From Chrysomallon squamiferum (Eukaryota > Mollusca > Gastropoda > Neomphalida > Peltospiridae): a DNA stretch of 64,000 nt. The translations under genes and the position numbers were made by a program. Below the pieces are notes generated by a model. It searched no databases. It had not been told where the DNA came from and saw only the letters and a program-made list of their open reading frames with translations. The stretch lies in contig CM022673.1 in the NCBI GenBank assembly GCA_012295275.1, positions 1,553,605 to 1,617,604 on the forward strand. Direction: 5' to 3'. Positions 1-11,162 of the stretch are shown here, piece after piece. Numbering within the stretch: position 1 is the first letter of the stretch; every line of letters starts with the position of its first letter.

Positions 1-1
1 C

Positions 2-1099
2 GGAGCAAACAAAGGTCGGATGAAACATGTTGACAGGGCTTTTGGAAAACGAAGAAGGCTGATTTTAGAAGGAAACGTTTTGTGTACGAACCTAAACAAT
101 GAAACGACCAATCAGTCCGAGAGCTGTCTTCGTGCAGCAGACGTGTCAGCAGTCGAACGACACCTGATGTTGTATTCCATCAAATACACAACGCTAGCGT
201 TCTCCTTCGTCATCAACCTGATCAACATCGTCTTCCACAGCAGACAAGCGAACCGAGCCAACTCGTCTCTGTACGTCATCACGATGAATGTGGTGGAGAT
301 GTTGTCGTTAGTGCTAGGCCTTATGTCGTTTCTGATTTACAACAAGAGTAATTTAACGCAGAATATTTCAGACAACGACCTCATGGGCGCGATATTCTAC
401 AGGCACGTGGGCAGCTGGATTAAGCAAGGTTCGTACCTGGCGCACTTGCTCTTTACGATCGAACGATTCCAGGTGGTGAAGTATCCTTTGCGTTACTTGC
501 AAATATGGAACGTCTGCAAAGCTAAAATAATTCTTTTTTCCGTCCTGGCTTTGTTTGTAGTTAGTAACTTTATAGGAGTTTTTGTCTCCGTTGAACTATC
601 GAGTGAAGTGGATAAGAATCTGTTCAGCAGGTGGAACATAATAACGGGAACACTGTTTACCGTTCTGCCAGTCGCGACCATCTTCATTCTGAACGGCTTC
701 ACCTGCGTCGTCTTCATCAAGGAAAACAACAAGATTTGCCAAACCTGCGACACCCACGTCTCTCAGCTGCTACAAAAACGACAGAAAAAGATGACGATAA
801 GTCTGTTCATCACGACGACAATCCTGATTGTAACAGCGACGCCGTTCTCGCTGTGGGTGATCTTTCTCAGCACAGGAAGCGACCCAAACCATGTCTACAG
901 ACTCGTCACGGAAGTCCTCTCGGTGTTTTCCTACTTCGGCAACAGCGTCGCTTTCATCAGTTTGATGGCGCTGAATGTTGTCACCAAGAGAAAGTTTTGT
1001 AGCTGCTGTTTTTCATCAGCGGTATCGTCGTATCCTGTGTCTAAAGCTCGTCTGACTCTGACAGTGACTCATAGTAGTCAGTCCTCCTTCAATGGGTAG
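2..1099 (+). CDS. Divergent rhodopsin-like GPCR, copy 1 (5' partial)
   Basis: Seven hydrophobic segments are visible, so this is a plasma-membrane receptor of the rhodopsin-like fold; the ligand is unknown. Counting from the ATG at 20: N-glycosylation sites (NNET, NQS) and a Cys pair (C22, C36) lie in the ectodomain, TM1 is about 50-73, TM2 83-107, TM3 ends in ERF at 148-150 (DRY-like), TM6 contains TATPFSLW, and TM7 has GNSVAFIS in place of NPxxY. A C-terminal CSCCF cluster suits palmitoylation. The frame stays open upstream of the ATG to the window edge, and the paralogue at 8818 has about 175 more N-terminal residues, so the true start is probably outside. The Cys normally at the top of TM3 (3.25) is absent. 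No intron interrupts the visible part. The family assignment is firm at the level of topology; the subfamily is not recognised. Confidence 0.85.
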   Translation, partial: GANKGRMKHVDRAFGKRRRLILEGNVLCTNLNNETTNQSESCLRAADVSAVERHLMLYSIKYTTLAFSFVINLINIVFHSRQANRANSSLYVITMNVVEMLSLVLGLMSFLIYNKSNLTQNISDNDLMGAIFYRHVGSWIKQGSYLAHLLFTIERFQVVKYPLRYLQIWNVCKAKIILFSVLALFVVSNFIGVFVSVELSSEVDKNLFSRWNIITGTLFTVLPVATIFILNGFTCVVFIKENNKICQTCDTHVSQLLQKRQKKMTISLFITTTILIVTATPFSLWVIFLSTGSDPNHVYRLVTEVLSVFSYFGNSVAFISLMALNVVTKRKFCSCCFSSAVSSYPVSKARLTLTVTHSSQSSFNG

Positions 1100-1551
1100 C
1101 CCGGCTCTTCTTCATTTTAACTAACATATGTACATGAGTTATATTCTAAATGCGAAGTTTTGCAGGGAAATGTCAATTCCAGTTTACACTAAATATAACA
1201 AAATGTGTACAATGCAACCGGTTGTGATATTTTTTAATACACGTAGCAGCTTTGTGATTATTTTCTTTTAAATTACAAGTATTTATCAGTTAATGACTGA
1301 TGTATTTAGTATTTAACTGAGCCATTTGTTATAACCATGTAAACGTGAGATACTGTCGGTACATGTGCAATGTATCTGACTGTTGATAGCAGTAAATTTT
1401 CTCTGTTGTATGAATGGTATGTAAATCAGTGATGTTTTTTCTATTATAAGGAATATATTTAACTAAAATTGCAATAGTATGGCGTTGTTTTTTGTTGTTT
1501 TTTTATTGTTGGTATTTTTTTTTTTCTCTTGGATTTTTACGAAGCCATCAG

Positions 1552-1557
1552 AATAAA
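1552..1557 (+). promoter_or_regulatory. Candidate poly(A) signal for receptor copy 1
   Basis: AATAAA about 450 bases after the stop codon. Further AATAAA hexamers follow near 1602 and 1618, so the exact cleavage site is uncertain. Confidence 0.4.
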
Positions 1558-3066
1558 TCGTATAAACTCAGATGCTTGATAACTGTTTATTACGAGTCAA
1601 ATAAATAAATGTGTACAATAAAGAACCAAAATAACAAAATAACTTAGTAGTGATCGGTTCAAGAAAAAGAAGATGAAGAAGACAATAATGAAAAAAAACA
1701 AAAAAAGGAACAAAAGAAAAAACGAAAAGCAACAGTTGAAAACAGTCGAAAACAAGAAATAATTAAAAAAAAGAAAAAAAGAAGAAGACGATTATGTTTT
1801 GAAACAAACCTGTTTAACAAACAGCAACTAAGTTAAAAAGAAACACAATATATATAAATTTAGTTTTGAAAAAACAATGTTAATTTCAGAGGCGTTACGA
1901 TGATGTCGTGCTGCGATGCTGTCGACTGACAAATGTGTCTTCATTAATAAAACATCTTCACTGAAAAAAAAAAAAAAAAAAGAGTTAATTTTATGTCCAT
2001 GTAAAATTTTAGACGTAATCAAGTTAATACCAATGTATTAAATAAAAATTGCAGTTTATCGATGGCAAAATATATTTTCATATTATCAGATATTAGGGGT
2101 CAGAGAGAAAATAATTTTTTCTTTCTTGTACTGTAGTGTGGATATTAGAGAGGAAACTCGATTTTAAAGACATAAAAAAAAAATCATCAGAGCAACGTAG
2201 AAATTTATCTGGAGGAAAAAGAAGTTAATTTATTCATCATAGATATTGCTGTCGAATATAATATTTGTATGAAACATAGTGAACATAAATATGTTTTTCT
2301 TTTCTTTTCCTTCTTCTTATATCGTCGAAATGTTCATCAGTGTCCGTGTGCAACTCGTTAAATGTGTATTAAAAGATAATTTTAATCAGGTAATCCACAG
2401 AACAAATGCACCAAGAACCAGTAGAACTGTCCAGAGGAAATACCGTTGCCCTTCAGTGATGATTATTAAATTCTTTCTGTGTGTGATGACCCAAAACTTT
2501 GTGTATTAATACATTTTTAGTAGAGACTTTCTTTGTATTTTTCTGTGTTGAAATTACACGTGAAAAGCAATGTTTTCAGTTAATGTGAATCAGTCTAGAC
2601 AGCCAATTAATCGTTTAAAAGAGCACACGAAATTAAAACAGAAGCAAAGTTTCTTGGCTATAAATGCTAAACAACGATATTTCTTTATTAAAAGTTATTA
2701 GATGTAAAACGTATAATAAAGAATAAATTTAAAAAATCGCAAATTAGTCATTTATTTTTATGACTGATCCAACGAATGTATCAAGGAAAGAAATAGATTA
2801 TCGATAAATAAACGAAAGAAGAAAAAATAACATGAAGACGAAAACTGATGCAATATAAAACAATCAGTTTTATTGTTTCTAAAATTAAAACTCAGTTATT
2901 TAAAAAAAAAAAAAAAAAAAAAGTTTTTATTATTATTTTTGTTTTAAAGTAACGAAAAAGAAAAGAAATAAATAGAGAAAAAGAATGAAAAGCAGTGCGT
3001 AGAAAAAAAAAATTAAATAAAGAAAAAATAAATAACTTGATAAACGAGGAGATCAGATTTACTTAC
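1558..3066. other. Intergenic, AT-rich, no gene seen
   Basis: The space between receptor copy 1 and the first IGFBP-type exon holds A-rich and T-rich runs (for example 1963-1982 and 2902-2922) and short open frames without recognisable motifs. Any 3' exon of the minus-strand IGFBP-type gene should lie here, but I could not identify one. Confidence 0.5.
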
Positions 3067-3419
3067 GCTTAACGTACGGAACACATCTCGCTTTTCCCTT
3101 GAGCAGGGCGAGGAGAGGGTGTGTTTCGTGGGGTTCTGGCAAACACTGGAGTCCCACTCCGCATCTCCCGCGCGTGAGACCGCACAGCTCTCCCCTCCAG
3201 TCGCGCGCACACGGGACAGCAGCCGCAGATTCCCGTCTCCAGCACGAGCTCGCACGACTCCCGGGGGAAAACACACGACCGGAAGTCGCACGGGATGCAG
3301 TTGAACATCTTCTGGAGGTATTGTCGATCGTTCCTTATTCCGTGCACGCTCGTCGAGCTCTGAAACACCATCGCGACGAAGACAAATACTTTTACTGTCG
3401 AAGACGTCATCCCTCGCAT
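3067..3419 (-). pseudogene. IGFBP N-domain secreted protein, copy 1, frameshifted exon
   Basis: The exon starts with a signal peptide (hydrophobic FVFVAMVFQ, cleavage probably after VHG) followed by an IGFBP N-terminal domain with the hallmark CGCCPVC. The first eight cysteines are in one frame. After CARLEG the frame shifts: a run of four C at 3192-3195 is three C in the sister copy (18283-18285). In the +1 frame the rest continues with ELCGLTRGRC and ends ARCVPYVKR, so all 12 cysteines survive across two frames. A donor (GC|GTAAGT, first intronic base 3066) ends the exon in phase 1, as in copy 2. Either a recent pseudogene or a one-base sequence error in a homopolymer; reads would decide. 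Related single-IGFBP-domain proteins are known in molluscs (perlustrin) and arthropods. Confidence 0.8.
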
Positions 3420-3567
3420 TTTAGTTTACTTGTAGTCTCTACTGTCTACTTTCAGATTTTTATTTATTTATTTATTTATTTATTATTTTTCTAGCATCAG
3501 AACATTCTGAAAGTCCAGTTAGTGCGAGAATGGTTGAAAGACGACTGCAAAGTTTCTGCTCACTAAA

Positions 3568-3655
3568 GACATCTACCTGACGGTGACACCTGCCAGTTAA
3601 CAACGATATCTCTGGCTTTTTGTTCTCTCTTTGACACTCCACGAATACTCTCAAC
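3568..3655 (-). promoter_or_regulatory. Conserved block upstream of IGFBP-type copy 1
   Basis: About 85 bases, including GGTGACACCTG and CGAATACTC, align with 18652-18738 at the matching place upstream of copy 2. The intervening sequence is mostly dissimilar. It may be a promoter or a 5' UTR exon retained after duplication. It contains CAGGTGTCAC (minus strand), a T-box/E-box-like core; binding is inference. Confidence 0.5.
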
Positions 3656-4262
3656 TGATCTGATTTGGTCGCAGGATGCTCTATTGTTTCTCTAACACAA
3701 TCACGTTAACTTTGCAGATATGATTAGCCGTGTTTGCGAAGGAGTGAACCATAGACTCTCAGATTAGCATGTACTTGTCTAAATACTTCTTGCTCCATCT
3801 GATTATTAAAACATCTGGATGGCAAAGGACGTAATAAAATAAAGGTGTATTGGGATTAATATTTGGGGATCACAGTTCTTGTAGTCATATTATTAAAATT
3901 TGTATACCTTTTCATCATCATCGTTATCATGATAATTTACAAATCACCATTGCAACTCAACATTTTTTTCAGATTACTGTAAAATTTAATAAACTAACTT
4001 TCTTAGAAATTGTTTTCTGAATATTTAACATTATGAGACCATGGGTCAGTCTTCTTGTTCTGAGCTAAAAAACCATGTGATCCAGAAAAGCTCAAAAGAT
4101 GTTTGTGTGTTACTCCGTGTAAATACCCAAACGACTGCAGCAGAAAAAAATCAAAGATCCGCAAATATTACAGACATTTTTTAAAGTAATAAATGAAAAT
4201 ATTTATTTTAAAGGGAACCAGTCTGGGTGGATTGCCTCTATTCATGAAAAGAATGCTTTATT

Positions 4263-4264
<2 letters not shown>

Positions 4265-4355
<91 letters not shown>
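4265..4355 (+). repeat. (CT)n microsatellite, with facing (GA)n at 4395-4415
   Basis: About 45 CT units, then a ~40-base spacer that itself holds the near-palindrome CGATATATCTATATCG, then about 10 GA units. The two arms are complementary and could fold back. Confidence 0.95.
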
Positions 4356-4359
<4 letters not shown>

Positions 4360-5018
4360 CACAAGCAATCGATATATCTATATCGAATGTAGTTGAGAGA
4401 GAGAGAGAGAGAGAGGAATGTTATAAACTGAAGTGAAAATGAAAAACATTTGTTAACGATACATTTATACGTTTTAAAGTTTTAAAATAGATAATCATGA
4501 AATACTATAGACTGAATTACTGACACTACAGTTTTAATAAAACCTGTCAGAACTGTACCTGTACAGATACATCCAAGTCCATGTGAACGTTGTTTGTATT
4601 CTAAATTAACAGTCTAAAGATGTTGTTATCTTTTCTTTCTTCTTCTTCGTTTTATTTCTAAAAATATTTTTAATCTCCTTTCGATTGAGAAGGAAACATT
4701 TTAGTTATGTTTGTATATGTATGTATGTACGTTTGAATGCATGTATTTATTTATTTATGTTTGTATGTATTTATATGTACACATGTTTGTATTTACTTAA
4801 GTATTTAGGAATGAATATTCTGTGTCTTATATACACAATACACAAACATACACTGGTACAGTAGGGCTAACACCAGTGTATATATCTACATTTGTATTTA
4901 CATGTATATATGTACATGTGTATATGTGTGTCTTTCTGTGTGTATGTATGTATTTATGCACATATGTATTTGTGTGTATATATATATTATTTTGTGTGTA
5001 TGAATGAATGAAAAAAAA

Positions 5019-5101
5019 TGAACGTGCTAATCAGAGCTAGCTGTTGTGAAGCACGTCTACGACGGGCACGCTTTCTGACAGGTCAACGGTATTTTGTGTA
5101 C
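5019..5101 (+). repeat. Short dispersed repeat, copy A
   Basis: About 80 bases beginning ACGTGCTAATCAGAGC, with an A-rich run just before it. It is about 90 percent similar by eye to copy B (11163-11247) and more weakly similar to copy C (12150-12210). Copy number and A-run suggest a SINE or SINE fragment; the family is not recognised. Confidence 0.7.
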
Positions 5102-6559
5102 ATTCTTACGTATTTATTATATATGTCCACGTATGCGTGTTTGTCAGTGCAACAGATTGAGTCTCAAATTTCTGAATAGTGTTTGCGATCATACACCCCC
5201 ATTAAATGAGCGTAACCTCATCGTGAAATACCGGAGATTAATTATTCTGATCAATCCGTGATTGGATTCGCTTCTGACGTAAAGCGGATGAGCCATCTAA
5301 CATCTCCGGATAATCTTCATGTTAATGAATCGAAAACCCGACGAGTGGAAAGTTCCGCATTTTACCATGAAAAGAGATTATTCCTGCGTAACAGCTTCAA
5401 GAGGATAAACACAGCGTAACCGAAAACTTGAAGTGTAGCATGATAAGTTAAGTGTAACACGATCACGTTAACAGGATGAGCGAAGCTTAGCGGCTTATAA
5501 TGTATGAAGGTACGTATTCAATTTAATGCTGTGGTGATTTTAATATTTGCTTCAGTGTAAAATTGTCGTTTTATTGTACTTTGAAGACAAATAAGAGTCT
5601 TATTAGTTGAAACACACGTCCGAATTTACGAAGCTTGTTTTGGACTTAGACACGCGCGAAGTGTTAACATTGTCCTCGGATCGTTACACATGTCTTAGAA
5701 TTCTTAAAAATCTGCACTTAAGAGAAAAATGTTACATGTTGAAACCGCATCTTCCACTATATATATATATATATATATGTACAATATATGTACACTATAT
5801 ATGTATAATAACTTGTTATTTATATATTTATTTGTTTAACTTTTTAATTAATTGATTAATTTATTTGTTCACTGGGTTGGGTTTTTGCTGTTCTTCTAAT
5901 AAACTGTTTTTTCTTGTTACAACATCGCCTAAGGACTGGTTAAAAGTCCCGTTGTGTATACTTTCCCGCGAAAGTTAATTTTGAATATCTTGTTGACAAT
6001 GGTAAAAAAAAAAGTACAAAAAAAAAGAGAACAAAAAACCAACAAAAAACCCACAAAAACAATAACAAAAAAAAAAAGAAGAAATAACCCACAAAAAAAC
6101 AACAACAAAACAATAATAAACAAAAAAACCCCGAAGAAATGCAAATAATAGCGATGATAATGATGATCATGATAAGAAGAAGAAAAAGAAAAAGAATATA
6201 AAAAAGAAGAAGAAAAAAGATGAAAAAGAAGATGATGATGAAAAAGATGAAGATGAAAAGAAGAAGAAAAAGAAGAAACCATTTTCTGTTTACTTTTTTG
6301 TTTTTGGAAGATTTCGTTAAACAAATAATTAAAAATAACAATTATTATAATTATAAAAATAAATAAATAAATAAATATGCTGAAAACTATTTAAATAATA
6401 TTATTATTTTGTATCATTTCAAATTATTTATCTAACAACATTTTTCAGTATATCTATAAATAATTTTAAATATATATTTTATAATTAATCAGATTCATTT
6501 ACGTAAAAATAATACTGATAAAAATAAAATAAAATAAAATAAAACAAAATAAATAAATA

Positions 6560-6608
<49 letters not shown>

Positions 6609-8801
6609 TTAATAATAATAATAATAGTAATAACAATAACAATAACCGTAATAAGAACTAAAATAAAAAAAGGCTTATACATTATTAAATCTTCAGTTTC
6701 GTTTATGAATTTTGATATTAAAATAATTTGTTCACAGAAATATGATATCGTACAGTTTTATAAGATACTTAATCGGAAGTCTTGTAGACTTACAATGTTT
6801 TGTTTGATGGCTTCAACCTAATTAACTGAAATAAATCATAAATGTCCTTCATTCTTAGATCACTTCAAGGAACAAAGTCGACATGAATTATAATATAAAA
6901 ACCAATGTTTTTTTTTTTTTTTTTTTTTTCTCTCTTTTTTTTCTGTTTTATTCAATTTACTTACTTATTAAATTCTTTTTTTTTTTTTTTTCCTACGCTT
7001 ATTTTATTCCGTGAGTCAGACCTTTCTGCAAATTTTTCTGTCACACTAAATTTTCAGTTGTCATTCCCTCTCTATGTCCGTCAGTTCTTGTCAGTCTTTT
7101 TTTTTTTTGTTATCATGCTGTAAGATAAAACGTTTAGAATATAAGCGAAGTTACCAAACCTAAAGATCAGAAACTTACGATGACGATATATATCAACGTC
7201 TAAGTATCACTCAAAATACACTGACAGATAAAACCCGCCTTCGTCAAGCTGTTGGCTACTCTTTTTCGATTAGAAGCAAAAAATAATTTAAATGTACCTT
7301 CCCATAGAAAATAAGAAAAGTACATAGAACTAAAACGCTGAGAAACCATTTTTTTTATTTATTTATTTATTTATTTTTTTTTTTTTTTTTTTTTTTTGTA
7401 ATAGCAAAATATAAATATTTCAAGCCTGTACCGGATTTAGGTAAAAGCTCCAACTTAGATCCCCTCAGTATGTAGGGTCCTCAAATAGCAAGACATTCTA
7501 CATCAATATTTTGGCCAATTATTTGAGAAGATGCCTCCCGATCTTTATACAGAGTCTGGCCTCACCAAGTCTACGTTCAGACCTGCTTACAGGAGTACCC
7601 CGTCTCCTGTTAGTATGCTTAATATTAAAGAATGATTACTAAAAGAAGATACAAATAAACATTTTCATTATTCTTTATAATCTTTCTGAAACTACACCAC
7701 ACATTAAACTTTTTCGATCGAATCTGAAACTGATAAAATAAAAACAGCGTTCAACGACCGCCGTCCATTCTGCGTGCTTCGTCTATTCTCTGATCAATTT
7801 AATTAATGAAAATAAAAACAAAAATTAAAATTAATTATAGGTGAACGTACACCTTAACGATCGTCAACCTTACGATTCTTAACGAACAGATAGTTAATAT
7901 GTTATTATAATTTAATATGAACAAATTGGAAAGATGACGAGTGAAGAGAGTACAAGACACCTGCGAGAAAGGTTTATGATTACTGCAGAATTCCTTTCAC
8001 GTGTAGATGTAAATGCAAAGCGTATGTAATACAGCTATTTACCTTCACAGCGGTACGTATTAACTTTGTTTAATGTATTTTGTTCTTATACAATCTGAAC
8101 ATGATTTAACTGTATATTTCGTTCAGCATCTCTCGCTATCTTCTCTTCTCTCTCTCTATGTATGTATATTCGTCTAATTAATGATATCTATACATATAAA
8201 GATACACACACACACATTCACGTACATACATACTAGTATATATGTGCATGTATGTGCCAGCCAAAGTAAACGACATATCCATAAATAAAAATAAATTTAA
8301 AAATTAAATAAATTAAAAAAAACTTATAATAAGATAAAAAAAAAGTTTCTACTTGTGGACAAAAAAAAAACAAAACAACTGGCACTGTTAATGCAAACCG
8401 AAAACAATGGTAGACATAATACACTTTGAGAGAACAAGAATGTTAGACATTTCAGTTACGTAGCTTTGCTTACGTCAGATCACATTCTTTGAAAATACAT
8501 AAGTCTTGGAATCCAGAAAAAGATTTTCATTTCGATCGCTAACCAAGTTATTCGAAAGTACATCTTTTTTATATATTACTTAATACACCGCAAATGTTAT
8601 TTTAAAAATGTCACAGTTTTTACATATTTTATTTACACGAAAAATATAAATTAGCTTAGTTCATTATTTCATCAAAGCAAAATCTCAAAGAGAAACATTC
8701 AAAGAAACCTAAGAAAACATGAGAAAGATTAAAATTTTTAAAAATTATGTTTTTATTGTAAACACTGATAGGATCTCTTTCATATTTATCTTTCTTTCTT
8801 T

Positions 8802-8811
8802 TTATTTCCAG
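8802..8811 (+). other. Splice acceptor before the start codon of receptor copy 2
   Basis: A pyrimidine tract (TTTCTTTCTTTTTATTTCCAG) ends with AG at 8810-8811, six bases before the ATG at 8818. It indicates a 5' UTR intron and supports this ATG as the start. Confidence 0.6.
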
Positions 8812-8817
8812 TGAACA

Positions 8818-10365
8818 ATGACGTCTATTCTCGATCTAACTTTATTGCTGACAATATCATCCATCTGTACTTTCGGTGTTGACCTCCAAGACGTATCAGA
8901 AACGCCAACAGAAGAAGTAGAAGCGAATGGCTTAGATGAAGCTACTTCGAGCAGAGATGGTCTCGTAGCCGAGAGCGAAGAGCCAGCCGAAGTAAACGAC
9001 GGCGAACGTCTTTCAGAGAATCGCAACAAACCTTTCACCTCAGACGAGCAGTTAGTGGACAGATCACCATCGGTCACTGAATCGCGGACAGTTGGCGAGT
9101 CTGCGGTGAAACCAGACAACGTGAGCCAAAGTGAAACTGTAACAAGTCGTTCAGACGAGTCGTCTCTCCCAAAACGGAACGGTAAGAAGAATGATCTGAC
9201 TGAAACGGGTGAAAATGAGAGATCGGAAGGCGGACAGAAAGGTGAAAACGGCGTAAGAAGAGGATCTGCGGACGACAGTCGTAAAAGAAATAGAGTTTCA
9301 GATGCTGCTGCTGGTCGCAGAGGAAACGACGGCCGGTTAAGACATGGTGATCTGATAAAAGCTCGGCTTTGTTACAATGTTAACAACGAATCATCTGCAG
9401 CCAATCGCTCTGTCGAAGACTGCCTTGATGGATTAGGAGTTTCTGATAAACAAGGTCATCTGGTAATGTACTCCGTAAAATACGTATCTCTGGCCTTTCC
9501 TTTCGTCGTTAATTGCATCAGCATCGTCTTTCACGGTAAACGAGGTGGCAAAACCAATTCAGCCCTGTACGTGATAACTATGAATGTGGTGGAGATGATA
9601 TCCCTGCTGTTAGGTTTTACGACGACCCTCGTTTACTCGAACGAATATTTCACTAAAAGAGCACCAGGAAGAAATGTAGCTGGTTCCATTTTGACCAAGT
9701 ACATTGACAGCTGGGTGAAGCAAGGGTCCTACTTGACGCAGCTGCTTCTCACAGTCGAGCGATACCAGGTGGTGAAGTATCCCATGCGTTACTCCGAGAT
9801 GTGGAACGTCAGAAAAGCTAAACAGATCACTCTCTCTGCTTTAGCTTCCTTGGTCACTTCCCACTTCACTGGAATTTACATTTCAATCCATGAATCGAAA
9901 GGCAACGTGGATCAGAATTTGTTCCGCGTATGGAATGTAATGAACGGATCGCTGTTTGTTATATTGCCCATCATCATCATGGTTGTCCTGAACAGTCTGA
10001 CTTGCATCGTCTTCATACTGGAACACACACACATCCGGAAAACATGCGAATCTCACACCTCCACGATCCTTCAAAAACGAGAGACAAAACTGACGATAAG
10101 TCTGATGGTCACGTCGACGATTCTGATTTTGACAGCTACACCGCTGTCTCTCTGGGTGATGCTGCGCACGAAGGCTACAACCGAGAAGTCTGTTAACAGA
10201 CTCCTCACTGAAATCCTCTCGTCGCTGTCGTACTTCGGCAACGGAGTCGCTTTCATCAGCTTGATGGCGCTGAACACAGCAAGCAAGAAGAACTGTTTTA
10301 AGTGCTGCTTTAAACAGAAAGAAATGAGCTCATCAACGAAACAGACAAAGGTTCAAAGCACCTAA
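8818..10365 (+). CDS. Divergent rhodopsin-like GPCR, copy 2, with long ectodomain
   Basis: This 515-residue protein is the paralogue of the receptor at 2-1099. Residues 1-22 look like a signal peptide. Residues 23-180 form a hydrophilic Ser/Glu-rich ectodomain with basic clusters at 119-120 (KR), 123-124 (KK), 155-157 (RKR) and 167-168 (RR, preceded by AG). A Cys pair (C185, C202) flanks glycosylation sites NNES and NRS. The 7TM core spans about 215-485: MNVVEM in TM2, ERY at 314-316 closing TM3, a short basic ICL3 (QKRETK), TATPLSLW in TM6, and GNGVAFIS in TM7 instead of NPxxY. The tail has a likely palmitoylation cluster (C493, C496, C497). The TM3 Cys (3.25) is Ser. A poly(A) signal follows at 10528. 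The ligand and subfamily are unknown; a peptide ligand would be a guess. Confidence 0.88.
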   Translation: MTSILDLTLLLTISSICTFGVDLQDVSETPTEEVEANGLDEATSSRDGLVAESEEPAEVNDGERLSENRNKPFTSDEQLVDRSPSVTESRTVGESAVKPDNVSQSETVTSRSDESSLPKRNGKKNDLTETGENERSEGGQKGENGVRRGSADDSRKRNRVSDAAAGRRGNDGRLRHGDLIKARLCYNVNNESSAANRSVEDCLDGLGVSDKQGHLVMYSVKYVSLAFPFVVNCISIVFHGKRGGKTNSALYVITMNVVEMISLLLGFTTTLVYSNEYFTKRAPGRNVAGSILTKYIDSWVKQGSYLTQLLLTVERYQVVKYPMRYSEMWNVRKAKQITLSALASLVTSHFTGIYISIHESKGNVDQNLFRVWNVMNGSLFVILPIIIMVVLNSLTCIVFILEHTHIRKTCESHTSTILQKRETKLTISLMVTSTILILTATPLSLWVMLRTKATTEKSVNRLLTEILSSLSYFGNGVAFISLMALNTASKKNCFKCCFKQKEMSSSTKQTKVQST

Positions 10366-10527
10366 GTCGTGTTACAGACCCAGATTCAAAATTAAACCAG
10401 TAATAGCCAAGCCTCGAAAACGACCAACATTATCGACATCACCAAAACTCTGCACGTTTAAAACTATAAACTGTAACATTTAAATTATGTAAATATTACC
10501 TGTGTCATCTATCTAAGCGATCCAATG

Positions 10528-10533
10528 AATAAA
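10528..10533 (+). promoter_or_regulatory. Poly(A) signal for receptor copy 2
   Basis: AATAAA 163 bases after the stop codon, the first such hexamer downstream. Confidence 0.6.
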
Positions 10534-10554
10534 CCTTTGCAAAAACTGTACACG

Positions 10555-10865
10555 TAATCCAAATGATAAACTATACCAAGTCATCCAAATGATAAACTGT
10601 ACCCAAGTCATCTAAAACGATAAACCGTACCCAAGTCATCCAAATGATAAACTGTACACAAGTCATCTAAATGATAAATTATACCAAGACATTCAAATGA
10701 TAAACTATACCATTCATATAAATGATAAACCGTAACCATGTCATCCAAATGATAAACTGTACGCAAGTCATGCAACAGATAAACCGAACACAAGTCATCC
10801 AAATGATAAATTGTATTCAAGTCATCTAAATGATAAACTGTACCCAAATCGTTTAAACAATTAAG
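10555..10865 (+). repeat. Degenerate minisatellite, ~26-27 bp unit
   Basis: About 11-12 imperfect copies of a unit containing AAGTCATCCAAATGATAAAC. The period drifts between 25 and 28 bases. It begins right after the poly(A) signal of the receptor gene. The minus-strand open frame across it (repeating VYHLDDL) is a by-product of the repeat. Confidence 0.85.
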
Positions 10866-11162
10866 GGTCAAACTATGACTCACAGTATTTAACGTTGTAT
10901 TTTCTATTAATTAAATTTCTTTAACAGTTTGCACGATCATGTTGTTTTGTTGATCTTGTTTCCTTCTGCTTTTTATACGTACATTACAAAAATTATAGCG
11001 TAGGTGCATCCAGAATTTTTGATGGGTGCAGAGTAAGATTTGTTTCATCATAATTTGCATAAGCAATTCCGATTTGTGAATGTAATCAGACGTTTATCAA
11101 CATTATGATGTACAACGGCCGCAACAGCTGGAAGGAGGCTCGTACCTTGAACCTTGAAAACA

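Larger units (their letters stand above)
3660..8811. other. Intergenic/upstream region of receptor copy 2
   Basis: No gene is supported. It contains a (CT)n tract at 4265-4355, TATG/TGTA-rich sequence at 4690-5000, a dispersed repeat at 5019-5101, a less AT-rich stretch at 5170-5500, A-rich GAA/GAT sequence at 6000-6290 and (AAT)n at 6558-6640. Poly-T runs occur at 6908-6930 and 7379-7398. The 5' UTR exon of receptor copy 2 must lie somewhere here, because its coding exon begins with a splice acceptor. Confidence 0.5.

Noticed and set aside
3099-3494. Plus-strand open frames over the IGFBP-type exon (also 18189-18548)
   Set aside because: They lie antisense to a clear signal peptide plus 12-Cys domain and have no family features.
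7400-7620. Possible retroelement remnant
   Set aside because: Composition differs from the flanks, but no reverse-transcriptase or other motif is readable in any frame.
10998-11040. Similarity to 42708-42742 (GCATCCAGAATTTTT / GAATCCAGGTTTTTAG)
   Set aside because: The match is too short and diverged to claim a shared mobile element by eye.
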